Source: Megalobrama amblycephala (Eukaryota; Chordata; Actinopteri; Cypriniformes; Xenocyprididae). From it: 64,000 nucleotides of DNA. Under the pieces are notes generated by a model that was not told the DNA's origin, searched no databases, and saw only the letters and a list, made by a program, of their open reading frames with translations. The DNA lies in the NCBI RefSeq assembly GCF_018812025.1, contig NC_063058.1:18808797-18872796 (forward strand), read 5' to 3'. Within the stretch, counting starts at the first letter, position 1. Each line of letters begins with the position of its first letter. Below, piece after piece: positions 1 to 14,700 of the stretch. Position numbers and translations under genes: made by a program.

Positions 1-284
1 TTCCCAAGGACCACAAGCTCTGATAGGAGTAAAAGCGAGGAGCTACACAATGGTGTCTAGACGTATTCACTGCTGTCAAAGAAGTGCTCTGTTCAACCAG
101 ACATTGAGCAGAAACTCTTCTTTTGCAGAGAAAAAAGGGCCGATGACTCAGTGTCCAAGTGCTTTCAGCCACTGGTAGAATTACTCAAGAACAGCGAGAC
201 AGGAATTTTGTGACCTTAAACATTTATGAAACAAGTGAACAAGGGTGAAGAACTATTCTGGATTGGAAAAACATGTGGTCTGAC
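1..284. other. cep290 intron, partial
   Basis: Downstream of the exon 38 donor. No CEP290-like coding sequence, repeat or motif recognised. Confidence 0.7.
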
Positions 285-2606
285 CTGTAGGCCACTGCTA
301 AGCCTCTGGACCTTCCTCTTTTGCTCATTCAGCTGATCCTCCAGAGCCTCTTTTTCACTATGCAGCTTATGATGTGATTTTTGGCTCCTCTGAAGATCCT
401 TGTTCAAGTTCTCCAGCTCCTCTCTTAGCGAGTTTTCTCTGGCTTTTGCCGCTCGTACACCATCCTTAGCCAGCTGGAGCTCCTCATTGAGGTCCCTCAC
501 ACATGCCTGATGAGAAACATGGGGATAAATAAATGCAAGGTTGGGGTAAAATTCATTCATAGTCTTAAAAACCAGAAAGTTGAAAGTTCATTGGTTGCTA
601 ACATAAGTCAACTGTCCTATGGCATATTTTTTAAACTTGATTGACAAATGATTAATTAAAGCAACTGGCTGATGCTTTTTAAAATCAAATTTAAAAGAGG
701 CATTTAAAATTAAATTGAAAAGCTGGTTCAGGAATAGGGTAGGAATTTAGGCTTCTTCTTTATTTTTACCCTTAGCTCCTTGGTCTGCTTGTCAACGATC
801 TGCTGAACATTGAGGGCCTCTTCCTTCTGAGCAGCATTGGCGATGATCTGCTGTTCTGCTTGAGATGTCAACTCTGCACGAAGTTCCAAGAGAGCTTTAC
901 TGAGAGCCTGTGGATGAGGAACCGGATTCTGATCTTATTCACTTTCAAAAATCACTGCCGAAAAACCCATCCAGAAGAATTAAAGGGTTAGTTCACCCAA
1001 AAATGAAAAATTATCCCATGATTTACTCACCCTCAAGCCATCCTAGGTGTATATGACTATCTTCTTTCAGATGAACACAGTTGGAGATATTTTAAAATAT
1101 CCTGGCTTTATAATGGTAGTAAATGGAGCGTTGTATTTTGAAGCCCAAAAGGTGCATCCATTCATCATAAATATCCAAATATCCAAAAATCCACACGGCT
1201 CCAGGGGGTAAATAAAGGCCTTCTTAAGCGAAGTGATGGGTTTTTGTAAGAAAAAATCTTGTTTTAGATTATAATTCATTACCAGTGGTTTGTTTTGCTC
1301 TATCCTCTGCGTTTCCACTTTTGTCATTACGTCATGCGTCAGGTCCGAGGTCACTCTTCCGCCGCAAATGGATGCATATGGCCGTCTGCCGAAAGCTAGT
1401 TATTATAGTTAATAAAGTTTTAAATATGGATATTTTTCTTACAAAACCCCATCGATTTGCTTCAGAAGGCCTTTATTAGCCCCCTGAATCCGTGTGGAAT
1501 ACTTTTATGATGGATGGATGCACTTTTTTGGGATTCAAAATATAACACCCCATTCACTGCCATTATAAAGGATTTTTTAAAATACAACTCAGACTGTGTT
1601 TGTCTGAAAGAAGATAGTCATATACATCTAGGATGGCTTGAGGGTGAGTAAATAATGGAGTAATTTTCATTTTTGGGTGAACTAACCCTTTAAGGTCTAT
1701 CACATTAGCAAAATCTTGCCGCAGTTTTGTGGGCACCTCAAGAGACATCCCTATTAGCATGGATTTCATTGAAATGACTGTATTTCACGCATAAAAATTC
1801 GCCAATCAACAGTAAACCTGACTGCACATTTACTCTAGTTGTGCACTGTGTGATACCTTCAGCTGTTTCTCCTTGAGTGCCAGCTGTGTCTTCAACCGCT
1901 CCACAAGGTTCTTCATGGTGTTGGATGGTGACCTGACATTGGCCTCTTTCTGGGCCTCTAGCTCCGTACGGAGGTAATGCAGCTCTTTCTCCATCTGAAC
2001 GAGCTGAGCTCTCAGCTCTTCTGCCTCCTGGGACAGACCCTTCATTTGGGCACCGTGTCTCTCCTCCAGTCTTAGAATGGAAAAACCATGATAAGTGGCA
2101 TGAGGAATAAATATCGTAGTATCTTGTTTCTCGCCTTGTTTTAAATTTCTCACCTGGCTGTTTCAGCAGCGTGCTCCATGGCTTGTGCTGCTGCCAGCTG
2201 TCTCTGTTGGTCCAGCTCTGCAATCACCACCTTCAGCTTGTGTGTCAGTGAGGAGAGTGAATTGTCCTGCTCAGCCACCGTCTGCTCCATTTCTGCCAAC
2301 CGCACCAAGTGCTTATTGGTCGGTACGGTGATGGTGGGTTTCTTCATCAGCTCCTAAAGAAGAATAAAACAAAGTATTGCCAACTAAAGATGACAGCAGC
2401 CATGATTTAGGACATTATTATATTTAATAAGTGCACTAATTTTTTTACTTTCTGGCCCGCTATCCCAAATTGAGCTTTATAATGAATACTCTAGGTACCA
2501 GAGCCGTCTGTTTGAAACGGTCCAGCGATGTGTCCATATAGACGTCCAGTTTCTGATGCAGGGCTCTGACCTCTTCCTCATGCCTTTTGGCAATCTCTTC
2601 CTGTTC
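285..2606 (-). CDS. cep290: cep290 coding exons 34-38 (residues 1553-1846)
   Basis: Exons: 2499-2606 (1553-1588), 2154-2353 (1589-1654, [20 protein letters not shown]), 1857-2070 (1655-1726, [20 protein letters not shown]), 770-907 (1727-1772) and 285-506 (1773-1846, ending [11 protein letters not shown]). This part corresponds broadly to the segment deleted in the mouse rd16 allele, which includes the microtubule-binding region. Exon 38 ends in phase 0 and further exons must lie beyond the left edge. Positions 1-284 show no recognisable CEP290 coding sequence on the minus strand and look intronic. Confidence 0.94.
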
Positions 2607-5600
2607 CTGGCAAAATATAAAATCAAGATATATGAGCTTTTATATGGTTTTATTGTGCAATATACAGTGGGTACAGAAAGTATTCAGACCCCCTTAAATT
2701 TTTCATTCTTTGTTATATTGCAGCCATTTGCTAAAATCATTTAAGTTCTTTTTTTCCTCATTAATGTACACACAGCACCCCATATTGACAGAAAAACACA
2801 GAATTGTTGACATTTTTGCAGATTTATTAAAAAAGAAAAACTGAAATATCACATGGTTCTAAGTATTCAGACCCTTTGCTGTGACACTCATATATTTAAC
2901 TCAGGTGCTCTCCATTTCTTCTGATCATCCTTGAGATGGTTCTACACCTTCATTTGAGTCCAGCTGTGTTTGATTATACTGATTGGACTTGATTAGGAAA
3001 GCCACACACCTGTCTATATAAGACCTTACAGCTCACAGTGCATGTCAGAGCAAATGAGAATCATGAGGTCAAAGGAACTGCCTGAAGAGCTCAGAGACAG
3101 AATTGTGGCAAGGCACAGATCTGGCCAAGGTTACAAAAAAGTTTCTGCTGCACTTAAGGTTCCTAAGAGCACAGTGGCCTCCATAATCCTTAAATGGAAG
3201 ATGTTTGGGACGACCAGAACCCTTCCTAGAGCTGGCCGTCCAGCCAAACTGAGCTATCGGGGGAGAAGAGCCTTGGTGAGAGAGGTAAAGAAGAACCCAA
3301 AGATCACTGTGGCTGAGCTCCAGAGATGCAGTCAGGAGATGGGAGAAAGTTGTAGAAAGTCAACCATCACTGCAGCCCTCCACCAGTCTGGGCTTTATGG
3401 CAGAGTGGCCCGACGGAAGCCTCTCCTCAGTGCAAGACACATGAAAGCCCGCATGGAGTTTGCTAAGATGGTGAGAAATAAGATTCTCTGGTTGATGAGA
3501 CCAAGATAGAACTTTTTGGCCTTAATTCTAAGCGGTATGTGTGGAGAAAACCAGGCACTGCTCATCACCTGTCCAATACAGTCCCAACAGTGAAGCATGG
3601 TGGTGGCAGCATCATGCTGTGGGGGTGTTTTTCAGCTGCAGGGACAGGACGACTGGTTGCAATCGAGGGAAAGATGAATGCGGCCAAGTACAGGGATATC
3701 TTGGACGAAAACCTTCTCCAGAGTGCTCAGGACCTCAGACTGGGCCGAAGGTTTACCTTCCAACAAGACAATGACCCTAAGCGCACAGCTAAAATAACGA
3801 AGGAGTGGCTTCACAACAACTCCGTGACTGTTCTTGAATGGCCCAGCCAGAGCCCTGACTTAAACCCAATTGAGCATCTCTGGAGAGACCTAAAAATGGC
3901 TGTCCACCAACGTTTACCATCCAACCTGACAGAACTGGAGAGGATCTGCAAGGAGGAATGACAGAGGATCCCCAAATTCAGGTGTGAAAAACTTGTTGCA
4001 TCTTTCCCAAAAAGACTCATGGCTGTATTAGATCAAAAGGGTGCTTCTACTAAATACTGAGCAAAGGGTCTGAATACTTAGGACCATGTGATATTTCAGT
4101 TTTTCTTTTTTAATAAATCTGCAAAAATGTCAACAATTCTGTGTTTTTCTGTCAATATGGGGTGCTGTGTATACATTAATGAGGAAAAAAATGAACTTAA
4201 ATGATTTTAGCAAATGGCTGCAATATAACAAAGAGTGAAAAATTTAAGGAGGTCTGAATACTTTCCGTACCCACTGTATAACACCAATTTATGAAGCCTC
4301 AAGTTTTAACTATAGGCACCTGACGAGCCTTTGTTAACATGTTCTGGTACTTCTTGAGAACCTCTTCTTTCTGATCCAGACGCCCTTGTAGGTTATTAAT
4401 GGTCTGGTGGGCGACCTTCAGGGCGGGCTGGCTCTCAGAGTCCTCTTGTTTGCTCAGGTCAGCCAGGAGCTTCTCTCTCTCTGCAGTGGCTGGTAGGCGA
4501 AGCCTCAGTTCATTGATCACTTTGTCTCGAGATAAGACGTTCTGTTCTGATGTCCACAAAGCAGCTTCTTTTTCTTTCAGCTTCTGCTCAGAGAAACTCC
4601 TTGTAAGATAATCTTCGTTCAATAACAAGGTCAAATTTAAACAATTGCTTGAATAAAAAAGTACCTCTTCCAGAATTTTGCAGGTGGATTTTGTCTCAAG
4701 GATGGTACGAACGTGCTCTTTGATTTTTCCAAGAGCGTAGTCTAACTGGTGCGCTAAAGGCTGATTTGGATCAGGCAGAGAGCCTGTGGCTTCCTCAAAC
4801 TAAACTCAAACAAGACAAGTTAAGTGTAAGTTAAAGTGTAGTTCAGTAAACAGCTTTAAACAAATATTGGTTAAGTCTGCCACCTTCTGAGCTGTGCTTA
4901 GGATTTCATTCTGCTGTTTCTCATAGGAGTCGAGCTGGCGCTCCAGTTGCACCTCTCTCTGATCCCAGATCAGTTGCCGCTCCTCAAGAAGCTGATACAA
5001 GGATAACAAATATTATTAGAAATCATGATTGAAGTATGCTCTGTATAGTGTAAAAACGGAGAAGAATCATGTTTAAATGCAATACTGACATTATTCTGCT
5101 GCACCAGCTCCTCTTCCTGGCCGCTGATGGTGCGTTCCTGCTCCGCCACAATGTTCTTAAGGTATTTTATCTCTTCCCGCTGGGTATTAAGCTCTCTGTT
5201 CTGCCTCATTTCCAACAGACGAACTTCCTCCAGTTTCTTATGCCACTCCATTACCTGTAGGGGTTGATATTAGGCTGTAAATTCTGCAGCTGAGTGTGAA
5301 TTACTGTTTCCTTTATTAATATGAGTAAATACAATTAAAATATATGATTAAATAATTAATAATCATAGTATTTTCAAAGTAATTAAGAAAACACATTTTC
5401 AAGAACCACATCACAACTCAATCAACCTACTTTCTGAGCTCCTTTAGCATCTTTCAGTGTTGCTATGAGCTCTTCCAACCCCTTCAGCTTTAGCTCCAGT
5501 TCTTGTGCCTTCCCTTCTGCTTTCCTCCTCTCCTCCGTCGCCTTTTGCACCTCTTCCCTGGCCCGTGCCCTGTCCTCCTGCAGGTGGAGCATGGTGCTGG

Positions 5601-8600
5601 AAAACTTCTCCTGTTGGGCCAGCGGCAAGGCTCCTGAGAACTGTCTGCGGAGGGCCTGAATGGTTTGGCGCAGGTGTCTGGCCCGCTGGTGACCCTCCTG
5701 CCTTGCGTGCCACAGCGTCTGCTGCTGGGCATCCAGCTGCTGTTCGACTCTGAGCTTCTGCGCTTCGAGTTTCTGGAGGCGTGTGGTGGCGGCCTCCAGC
5801 CGGCTGATTGCTGTGGTCTCACTCAACTGGAGAGCTACAATGTGCTGATGGAGTTTGGCGATAAGGGCCTTTTCATCAGACTGAGCCTGAAGAGAAGATG
5901 TGCAATTAGGGAAGTAATTAAGAGGTTACACAGCTGAAAAGAAAAAAAACATACCTGGTAGTCCAACACCTGTCTCCTCAGGCTTTCTACTTCCTTCTCT
6001 CTTGACTGCTGCCTGGCTTCCAGAGCGGACACCTGCATTTTAGCGACATCTGACACCTCCCGCAATCTGCAGACATTTTAAAAAACTTAAAAGAGATGTT
6101 TGTGTACATTTACTCATGATTTTGCTGTAATAGCAAGCTTGTGCACAGGTTGAGTCAACAGGCTTACTTGGACACTTCAATCCGCAGCTCTGCCTCCGTT
6201 TTCTCCAGTTCGGCGATTCGCTTGCGGTCAGCGTCGCTGATGTGTTTGCTTACGCTGTCCGCCAGCTCGTCCCTGAGCTCCCGCTCTATCCGCTGAGCCT
6301 CCAGGTTTAGTTTTGTGAGCTACACATACAGAAATATACAAAATAGCTTATTAAATGTTAAACACACTGTGTTTTATAAAACCAAATAATAAATAAAAGC
6401 TTATTTAATATTCAACATGCTGTGTTTTATTAAAAGGGACCTATTATGACCCTTTTCACAAGATGTATTATAAGTCTCTGGTGTCCTCAGAATGTGTCTG
6501 TGAAGTTTCAGTTCAAAACACCCCACAGATAATTTGTCAAATTTGTCCCAGATTGGGTGTGAGCAAAAACATGCCTTTTTTGTGTGCATCCCTTTAAATG
6601 CAAATGAGCTGCTGCTCCCGGCCTGCTTTCCAAAAGAGGGCAGAGCTTTAACAGCTCACGCTTCAGTTGCTCAACAACAACAAAGCTGGAGAATCTCACG
6701 CTGCCAAAATGAGGATTGTTAGTAACGGTGTTCAGCCTTACATTGTTCAAACCGGAGTCGGACACTGATGGAGAGACTCAGGAAGAAGTTACAACTTTTA
6801 GAATGTAACTGGACATTTCTGAATGGTTAGTGGATAAATTTATGTAGTTGCCGTGGAGTTCATTTAACTCATCAACTAGCATGTGCCGTCATGTTAATCT
6901 GTTGTGCAAAAGCGTTGAATTGACCCTTATTTGTGAAGCAGTCCAGCGTAAAATGAAGGCATGGCAACAACACTCTACTACAGCAACTCTTCCTCCTCTC
7001 TAAAGCAGCCTAACATGGCCTCAGCCCCTTTGTTGCGTGTTCTCGAGGGCAGGGTTTATGTAAATTTTGGGGTTTGTGATGTCACCAACCCGAGAAGAAG
7101 CTTGTTGTAGTCCCTACCAGCCGTTTGTTGTAGTCCTTAAAGGGTTAGTTCACCCAAAAATGAAAATTCTGTCATTTATTACTCACCCTCATGCCGTTCC
7201 ACACCCGTAAGACATTCGTCAAATCTTCGGAACACAAATTAAGATATTTTAGTTGAAATCCGATGACTCAGTGAGGCCTTCATAGGGAGCAATGACATTT
7301 CCTCTCTCAAGATCCATAAAGGTACAAAAAACATATTTAAATCGGTTCATGTGAGTTCAGTGGTTCAATATTAATATTAATTTAACGTTTCTGGAGCGCC
7401 AAAAAAACAAAATAACGACTTATAAAGTGATGGCCAATTTCAAAACACTGCTTCATGAAGCATCAGAGCACAAATGAATCAGCGTATCGAATCTGCCGTT
7501 CGGAGCGCCAAAGTCACGTGATTTCAGCCGTTGGCAGTTTGACACGTGATCTGAATCATGATTTGATACACTGATTCATTTATGCTCCGATGCTTCATGA
7601 AGCAGTGTTTTGAAATCGGCCATTACTAAATAAGTCGTTATTTTGTTTTTTTGGCGCTACAAAAATATTCTCGTCACTTTATAATATTAATATTGAACCA
7701 CTGTACTCACATGAACTGATTTAAATATGTTTTTAGTACCTTTATGGATCTTGAGAGAGGAAATGTCATTGCTCCCTATGAAGGCCTCACTGAGTCATCG
7801 GATTTCAACTAAAATATCTTAATTTGTGTTCCGAAGATTAACAAAAGTCTTACGGGTGTGGAACGACATGAGGGTGAGTAATAAATGACATTATTTTCAT
7901 TTTTGGGTGAACTAACCCTTTAAGTGAAGTCATAATCAAGGACGCCTTTAAAATAAACTAAAAGCTTAGCCTACTGTGTTTTATAAAAAATTAAATAAAA
8001 TGTTAAGGTGTTCTAAAGTGTTTTTTTGGCACGTTTCTATATGGTTGCTAGTGTATTCGGGATGGATGCAAGAGATAAATCAGACCCACCTCAGCAAACT
8101 TGGTCTCTAGCTCAAAGTTGCGCTCTTCCACCTGTTTGAGGGAGTTCCTCAGGTGCTCGTACATCTTCTGTGCATGTTCGGCTCGCTGTCTTTCATTTAG
8201 CTCCTTCATCTCCAGCATGGTGATGCGTCTGGACACAGATACAATCTCGCTGTTGGCCAGGGCTTTGGCTGCCTTGTCCATGGTGTTCTCACCACCTGTG
8301 AACACCCAATAGGTCAACTTTAGGATATTGCAGCAAAACTTTTTGATTTTTGAAAAGTGACATTTACCAGTCGTGCTGAAGTTTTCCCAGGCCTGCTCCA
8401 ATGTGTGAAGCTTCTCTTTGCTGATCTCCAGCTCTTTATTAATGGAGTCAATGCTTTCATGTAAAGACACATTCTCCCTCTGAAAAGAAAGGAGAGTGCT
8501 GTAATAAAAAAATCAAGGAGTCCATTGCTTTATGTACTGAAATTTGCCAAGAGATGTACCTCCAGGTGCTCCAGAGTGTTTGTCTTCTGAACAAGGTGAT

Positions 8601-11600
8601 TGTCTTTCTGTAGGAGGTTTCTGTACTTGATGGTGAGCTCAGTGTATTGTTTGTTGGCTCTCTCCAGCTCTGATGCAGGAACACTACCATCAAGGGATTT
8701 CTGCAATGCAGCTATTTTAAATGCTGCCATTTCCTGAGGGCAAAGCAAGTTTACAGAGGTCAGCAGAGGTCAGTTACAGCTCTCAGCAAAGATTACTACC
8801 ATACCTCATGGTCAAAACAAGCCTTGGAAAAACAACAAAACAACACTAAAACAACATTATAGTAGTTTTAATTATTATAAAATTAATTAATATGAATGAT
8901 TTGTCATTACAAATTATAATTATTTAGAATTTAAACATATAAATATTTATTATTTGTAAATGTGCTGAGAGTTCATAAAGTGTTTATTTCATTTCAGTAA
9001 TTTTGCTGACATGAAGTTTTATAATTCATATACATTAGTGGCCAAAAGTGATGCCTGGAGGGATATTTGTTTTTTATGACCCTACAAGTTCAATTAAATG
9101 ATCAAAATTTGAGGAAAATATTTTATATTTTTTAAATATGAAAGAAAAAAAAAACACTAAACTTTGTTAAGGTATTTATCTGACAAAATGATTCTCCAAA
9201 TATGATTGATTCCCTTGTAAGGGACTCTACCTAAAATACAAATGGTACAAAATATTGTGAATATGTGTACAATATTATATACAAAATATTTAGTTTCTAT
9301 TATATGTTTTATTCTACCCACAATTAGAGTATTAATGTGATAATAAATAATAAAATAATTGCGATTAATGATTAATTTGATTAATTTGAATGTCAATTTC
9401 TCTTAATGATAACTTTTCTTACATTTCTATTTTTGCATGTTTTACATTATTTTTCTTTAAACTTTGTTTAAAACCCCCTGTTCTAGATATCAGAATCAGT
9501 ATCAGCCACTGAAAAACCCATATCAGTCGGCCTCAAATAAATCCCATCATTCATAATTTTCTTTTTCATCTGTATGAGTGATGTGCAGACACCTAATACC
9601 TTGAACCTCTGCAGGTAGCCGATTCTTTCAGTTACCGCGGCCTCCATGTGGCTGAAATCATCCTTCAGTTTGCCGTTCTCCTTCCTCAAGTGTTGCTCGA
9701 GCTCAAGCAGAGTCGTATAGCGTCGCGTCAGACACTTCTCATTCACTCTGAGAACCATCATTTTTCGGGCCGTCTCAGCCAGCTCCCGTCTGATCTCACT
9801 CGGGTCCTTTTCAAGAGCCTCCAGCCAGTGCTGGAAATGAGTCAAACAGATAATGGGAATCAGGAAACGGACAAATTAGAAACTTTTATGTTGTATGAAG
9901 ACATACAAAAAGCAAAATAACCATTAGCTAAACAGATTTTTACCACCACAGTACTAATTTCTTTATTGTAAGTCATGTTTCAAAGGAGTTTCTGAATTGT
10001 TTAAAACTGGTAACATCAGCTTGTGGGCAAGTTATTATAGTCATATACTGAAAAATGATTTTATAAAGTTGTAAATTCAACAAAGATTATTGGAGCAATA
10101 ATAATAACTAGCAATTTCTGATTGAAAAGTACACCAAGTTATTTTTTGAGGGTGAGGGTGAGTAAATGATGACATAATTTTCATTTTGGGTGAAAATGTG
10201 AAAAGTACCTCTTTAAGAGACTTACATTGTACTCTTTTATTTTTACTGTGTCCACCTCCTTTTGTTCCTCAAGTTTGGATTTCAGTTCTGCAAAAGAGTC
10301 CCTTGCTTTCTGCCAAGACTCCCTCTCACTGGAGCAGACAGACGGCGTGAATTAAAACCATGCTTTATTGATTACCATTCATATGTATAATAATTGATAT
10401 AAATGTATTATATATTATATTCATATTTTATAATATAAACAACCTTTTTTATATATTACATTTTATAATATAAATGATCTTTATTGCTCTGCATACCTTT
10501 GATACTCCTTATATAGAAGTCCTTGTTGATGGCGGATCACTGCAAACTTCCTTTTATACTCTTCCAGAGCCGAACTGAGCTGCTCAATGGAATCTTCTTT
10601 GTTTTTGATCTCCTGAACATCCACAGTTGGGAGTCTTAATATTATGAATCTTACATCTGGTTTGCATTATAACACGATACAGTTACCAGACTGACACACA
10701 CCTGTAGGAGCTGCACCATGTATTCATTGAGAGCGTTGATGACCTCGGCACTAGTTGGCGTCATCTCTTCAGGCAGAGCTAATGTCTTGTAAGGGATGGA
10801 GGTGCCAGCTGATTTGCTCATTGATTCAACCTCACTTTCCAAGCAAGCAACCTACAAAAAAAAAAAAAAAAGACAAAAAAGAGGAAATTTTAAAACCATT
10901 TTTTAATCTATTAAATGCTGAGCTGTTATTTTGAGTAAATACCTTCTCATTAGCTTTCGTTAACTGATTGAGAGTGTTAGCTGCCTCCTCTCTAGCAGCC
11001 TTCAACTCCTGCCGTAGCTCCTCGTTGCGGCCGGTCAACTGATCTACCTGCGTTCTCAGGTGGAGGCTTGCATCAAACTTTCCCTCTGAGTACTTCATCT
11101 CCAACGCCTGAAGATAAACACAATTATCACTCATGTATGTTGTGACAGGGTATTTATGAACAGTAAAGTCACTTTGATGGAAGGTTAGAGACCAAAAACT
11201 TCATATTCATCAATGTAAGTTGACTAATCACTATAGCAGCACAAAATCTGTGCTTGACGTTCCACAGATTTCCACTGCCTGTCTCCCCTTTTTTCCTCAC
11301 TTTAATTACATTTTGTAAAGGCTTTCATTAAATATTTTTTAATAAAAGGTCAAATTTAAGCTAATTTAATAAAAGTTACAGCACACAAAATGAGTGTAGC
11401 ACTCTTAGCTCAAATAAACACATTTTATTACAGGCCATTAAATGTATGATTTCATATTTAAATTTGTTATTTTAAATGCATAATTATGACACGTATTGTT
11501 TATTTCTAAATTGTTAAAAATATAAATGATTTTATTCACACAAATTTGAAACTTTCTTTTTTCATTAAATATTGTAATACTCATTCAATGTATAATTTTA

Positions 11601-11721
11601 TATTTAAATTTATAACTACAATCATTGATTGTCATTGATTGTCAAAATCATTGTATAATTTTATTTAAATGTATTATTTTAAATGCATAATTATAATATT
11701 TATAATATATATATAATTATA

Positions 11722-11773
<52 letters not shown>

Positions 11774-14700
11774 TAACTCATTAAATGTATAATTTTATAT
11801 TTAAATTTATAATTACATAATTATGACTATTATTATTTATTAAAATATTAAAATTATTAAAAAAATATTACAATTATCATTTACTATTATTTTCAAACCT
11901 ATATTTTTTCAGTTAAATATTGCATTACTCATTAATTGTATAATTTTATATTCAAATGTTTTATTTTAAATGCATAATAATAATTTATTATTTATTTATA
12001 AATGGAAAGATATTATATATATATAAATAAAAAATACATTATATATATATACACATACACAGTAAAACCAAAATTTATTCAGACTCCTTGAACATTTCAT
12101 TCATTAATACAGTTTATTCACTATAGTTTAAAAAAATGGTAATAAAATATGACAAGATCTCAGAGTTAAACTGTCAGAAAAAAATAATCTTAATTATGTC
12201 AGATAAACACTTAAGAAAACATGGTCAGGTCAAAGTGTCTGAATAATTTTTGGTTCAAAATTATTGGGTATAATATTTCACAGTTTATTTTTGCTATCCT
12301 CACTTACTTAAATGAATTATAGTGTCCTGCACCCACTAGAAAAAAAAAATCTCTGAATAATTTTTGGTTTGTGTGATTTGTTTCCTTAAATATTATATTA
12401 CTTATTAAATGTATAATTTTATATTTAAATTTATAATTTCAGATGCATAACTTATTCATTTTTAAATAATTAAAACATATTATTTATTAGTGTAATTTAC
12501 TTAACATTTATTTCTAATTCCCTCATATAAATATAAATACATTTTAGTAATATTTCAAAAAAAATAAATAATGCAATACTACACAGATTCTGTGTGAGTC
12601 CACTATGTTAATGAACGTACACTGACGAGTCTCTCCAGGCTGGGAATGCTGACGCCAGTGGGTGTGGGTGTTTTCTTCTGAGCGTCCTGGATGGCCTGCA
12701 GGATCTCCTTCATGCCCTGCTCCAGCTGTTTATTCTCATTCAGCATTTCATTCACTGCAGGAGAGAGAGAAACATTATAGTCACGGAATCCACCTGACAC
12801 TGCAAGTGTTGCAGGGTCATGCGGTGATGCTTCTCACATTTGGCCTTGAACTGGGCAGATTCTGTTCTCTTGAGCTCCAGTTCTTTCTCTTTGCTGCTCA
12901 GCTCTTTCTGTAGACGCTCGTTCTGAAAAACAAACAGGTTGTTCGATGAGCTTTAACGCTTATGATGTCCTAAATTCATTGTTCTCAGATAAAGGCTTAC
13001 TTTGCGTTTGATCTCTTCATTGGTAGATCTAGAGACAGGCCTCTCTCTAAATGATCTGCTGGGCTTTTCTTCAACACTGTCATCAAGCAGTGAACTACTG
13101 ACCACTGATATGCCTTGAAAAAGGAAATGTGCTGTCAGGTTTCATTATACAATGTTACAATGCAACCAAATGATCTGTTTATGTGAACAGGACATGAGTC
13201 TGTAACTGATATGCAGCATCTTGGAGATAAGATCTCACCTTTGTCCTTCACCAGTGCACGAATGCGTTGTTTCAGCTCGAGCCTTTCCTCCTCAAGTCGC
13301 TCAATCTAAGGAGAATCCCATTAAAGGGTCACAGGATAATTGACCAATGCCAAACCATATAGATAACGTTAATCGGGTTTACCTCTTTCAGCAGAACCTG
13401 GTTCTCTGCTTTGTACTGTCTCTGCTTCAAAACCTTTGATCTCTGGAATTCGCTCAAATCCAGTTCTTCCTTTGGATTTAATCCTGATGTGGGAACATGA
13501 TCCCAGTGAGGGTCAAAGCTGAACTTGGCAAAATCAATATGGGCTATAAAAACAATCTTTATGTCTAGGTGTAGGTAAAACAGGGATACAGAAATTGAGA
13601 CAAGATGGAAATCGTAAAATAATAAAAGCAGGTTGAAAAAAATTACCCAGCCGTTCTCGCAGGTCTTCGTTCTCGTCTAGTAAATTGTTGATTTTGATCT
13701 CCAGCTGGTTTATGTCTTTTATCATGGCTTCTATCTCCCGGTCTCTCACTCGGATTTGATTTTTACATTCTTTGATCTCAGTGATTGCAGCTTCCAAACC
13801 ATCCGTTCCCTGAAAGAGAGTGAAGTGCTTCAAGTCAAACGTCTATGTAGGTGTAATATAACATTTTTTAAGTTTAAGTGACACCTTGTTGTTTTCTGAA
13901 TGTTTAATTCTTCAATTATTTGTGATCAAGTGTTGCTAATTATGTCAAATATTGTAGAAGTTGCTTCAAAACTTTTCTATTTGAGAAGCCACCCAAAAAA
14001 CATTATTGCTAGAATATAAGTTTTTTTTCTTAAATTACATTATTAACTCAGATATAACATAATGTCACTGATTATTTTATTTGAAAAGATGAATTATGTG
14101 AACATAAATATGAATATTTTTAGCTAGTGGTCACAAAGATTGATGCAATAGAACAACAAAAAATTATTAAACTGTTGCTAACCATATTTACACATACTGT
14201 ATGTTATATTACTCATTAAATGTATTATTAAAAGTTTTACATTTAAATTTTAAATGTAAATATTTAATTTAAATGTATAAATATGAAATGTATCCACTAT
14301 TTCCTATTTTACTATTTATTTATCCCTATTTTTGCGATAGATAAAATATGAATAAAACTGTTGAAAATCACATTAATAGAAACTTTTTTGAAACTGCTTG
14401 AGCAAATAATAATAATAATCTTCATCAACCTAATTAATATTTAAAAAAAAAAATTTAAACTTGAATTTATGTAAATTTATTGACTTTTTTTTCTAACATT
14501 TTCTGAAAATTACATTATAAAACTAACATATAAGTGAGATTATAAGGAACGGATCATTTAGCTCATATTGTATGTAAATTTTATTTGTTCCCAAATTCAG
14601 TTTTTTCCATTTCAATTTTTCTGGATTCTGTTTTTTTTTTCTTTTTTCATTTTTTTTTCTTTCTTTTTTGGACTCAATTTTAATGGTTAAATTAAATGTA

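Larger units (their letters stand above)
11108..12620. other. cep290 intron between exons 18 and 19
   Basis: Very AT-rich. A phrase of the form GTATAATTTTATATTTAAAT recurs with variation from about 11440 to 12430, giving a loose tandem structure. It contains the TA microsatellite and a small MITE listed separately. Confidence 0.75.

Noticed and set aside
5444..5937. Several overlapping open frames on both strands across this interval
   Set aside because: They overlay cep290 exon 29, whose minus-strand frame matches the family residue for residue; the others are shadows.
12783..12837. Extension of cep290 exon 17 to a GTGGAT donor
   Set aside because: The extra residues ([12 protein letters not shown]) have no counterpart in human, and the chosen donor restores the family sequence across the junction.
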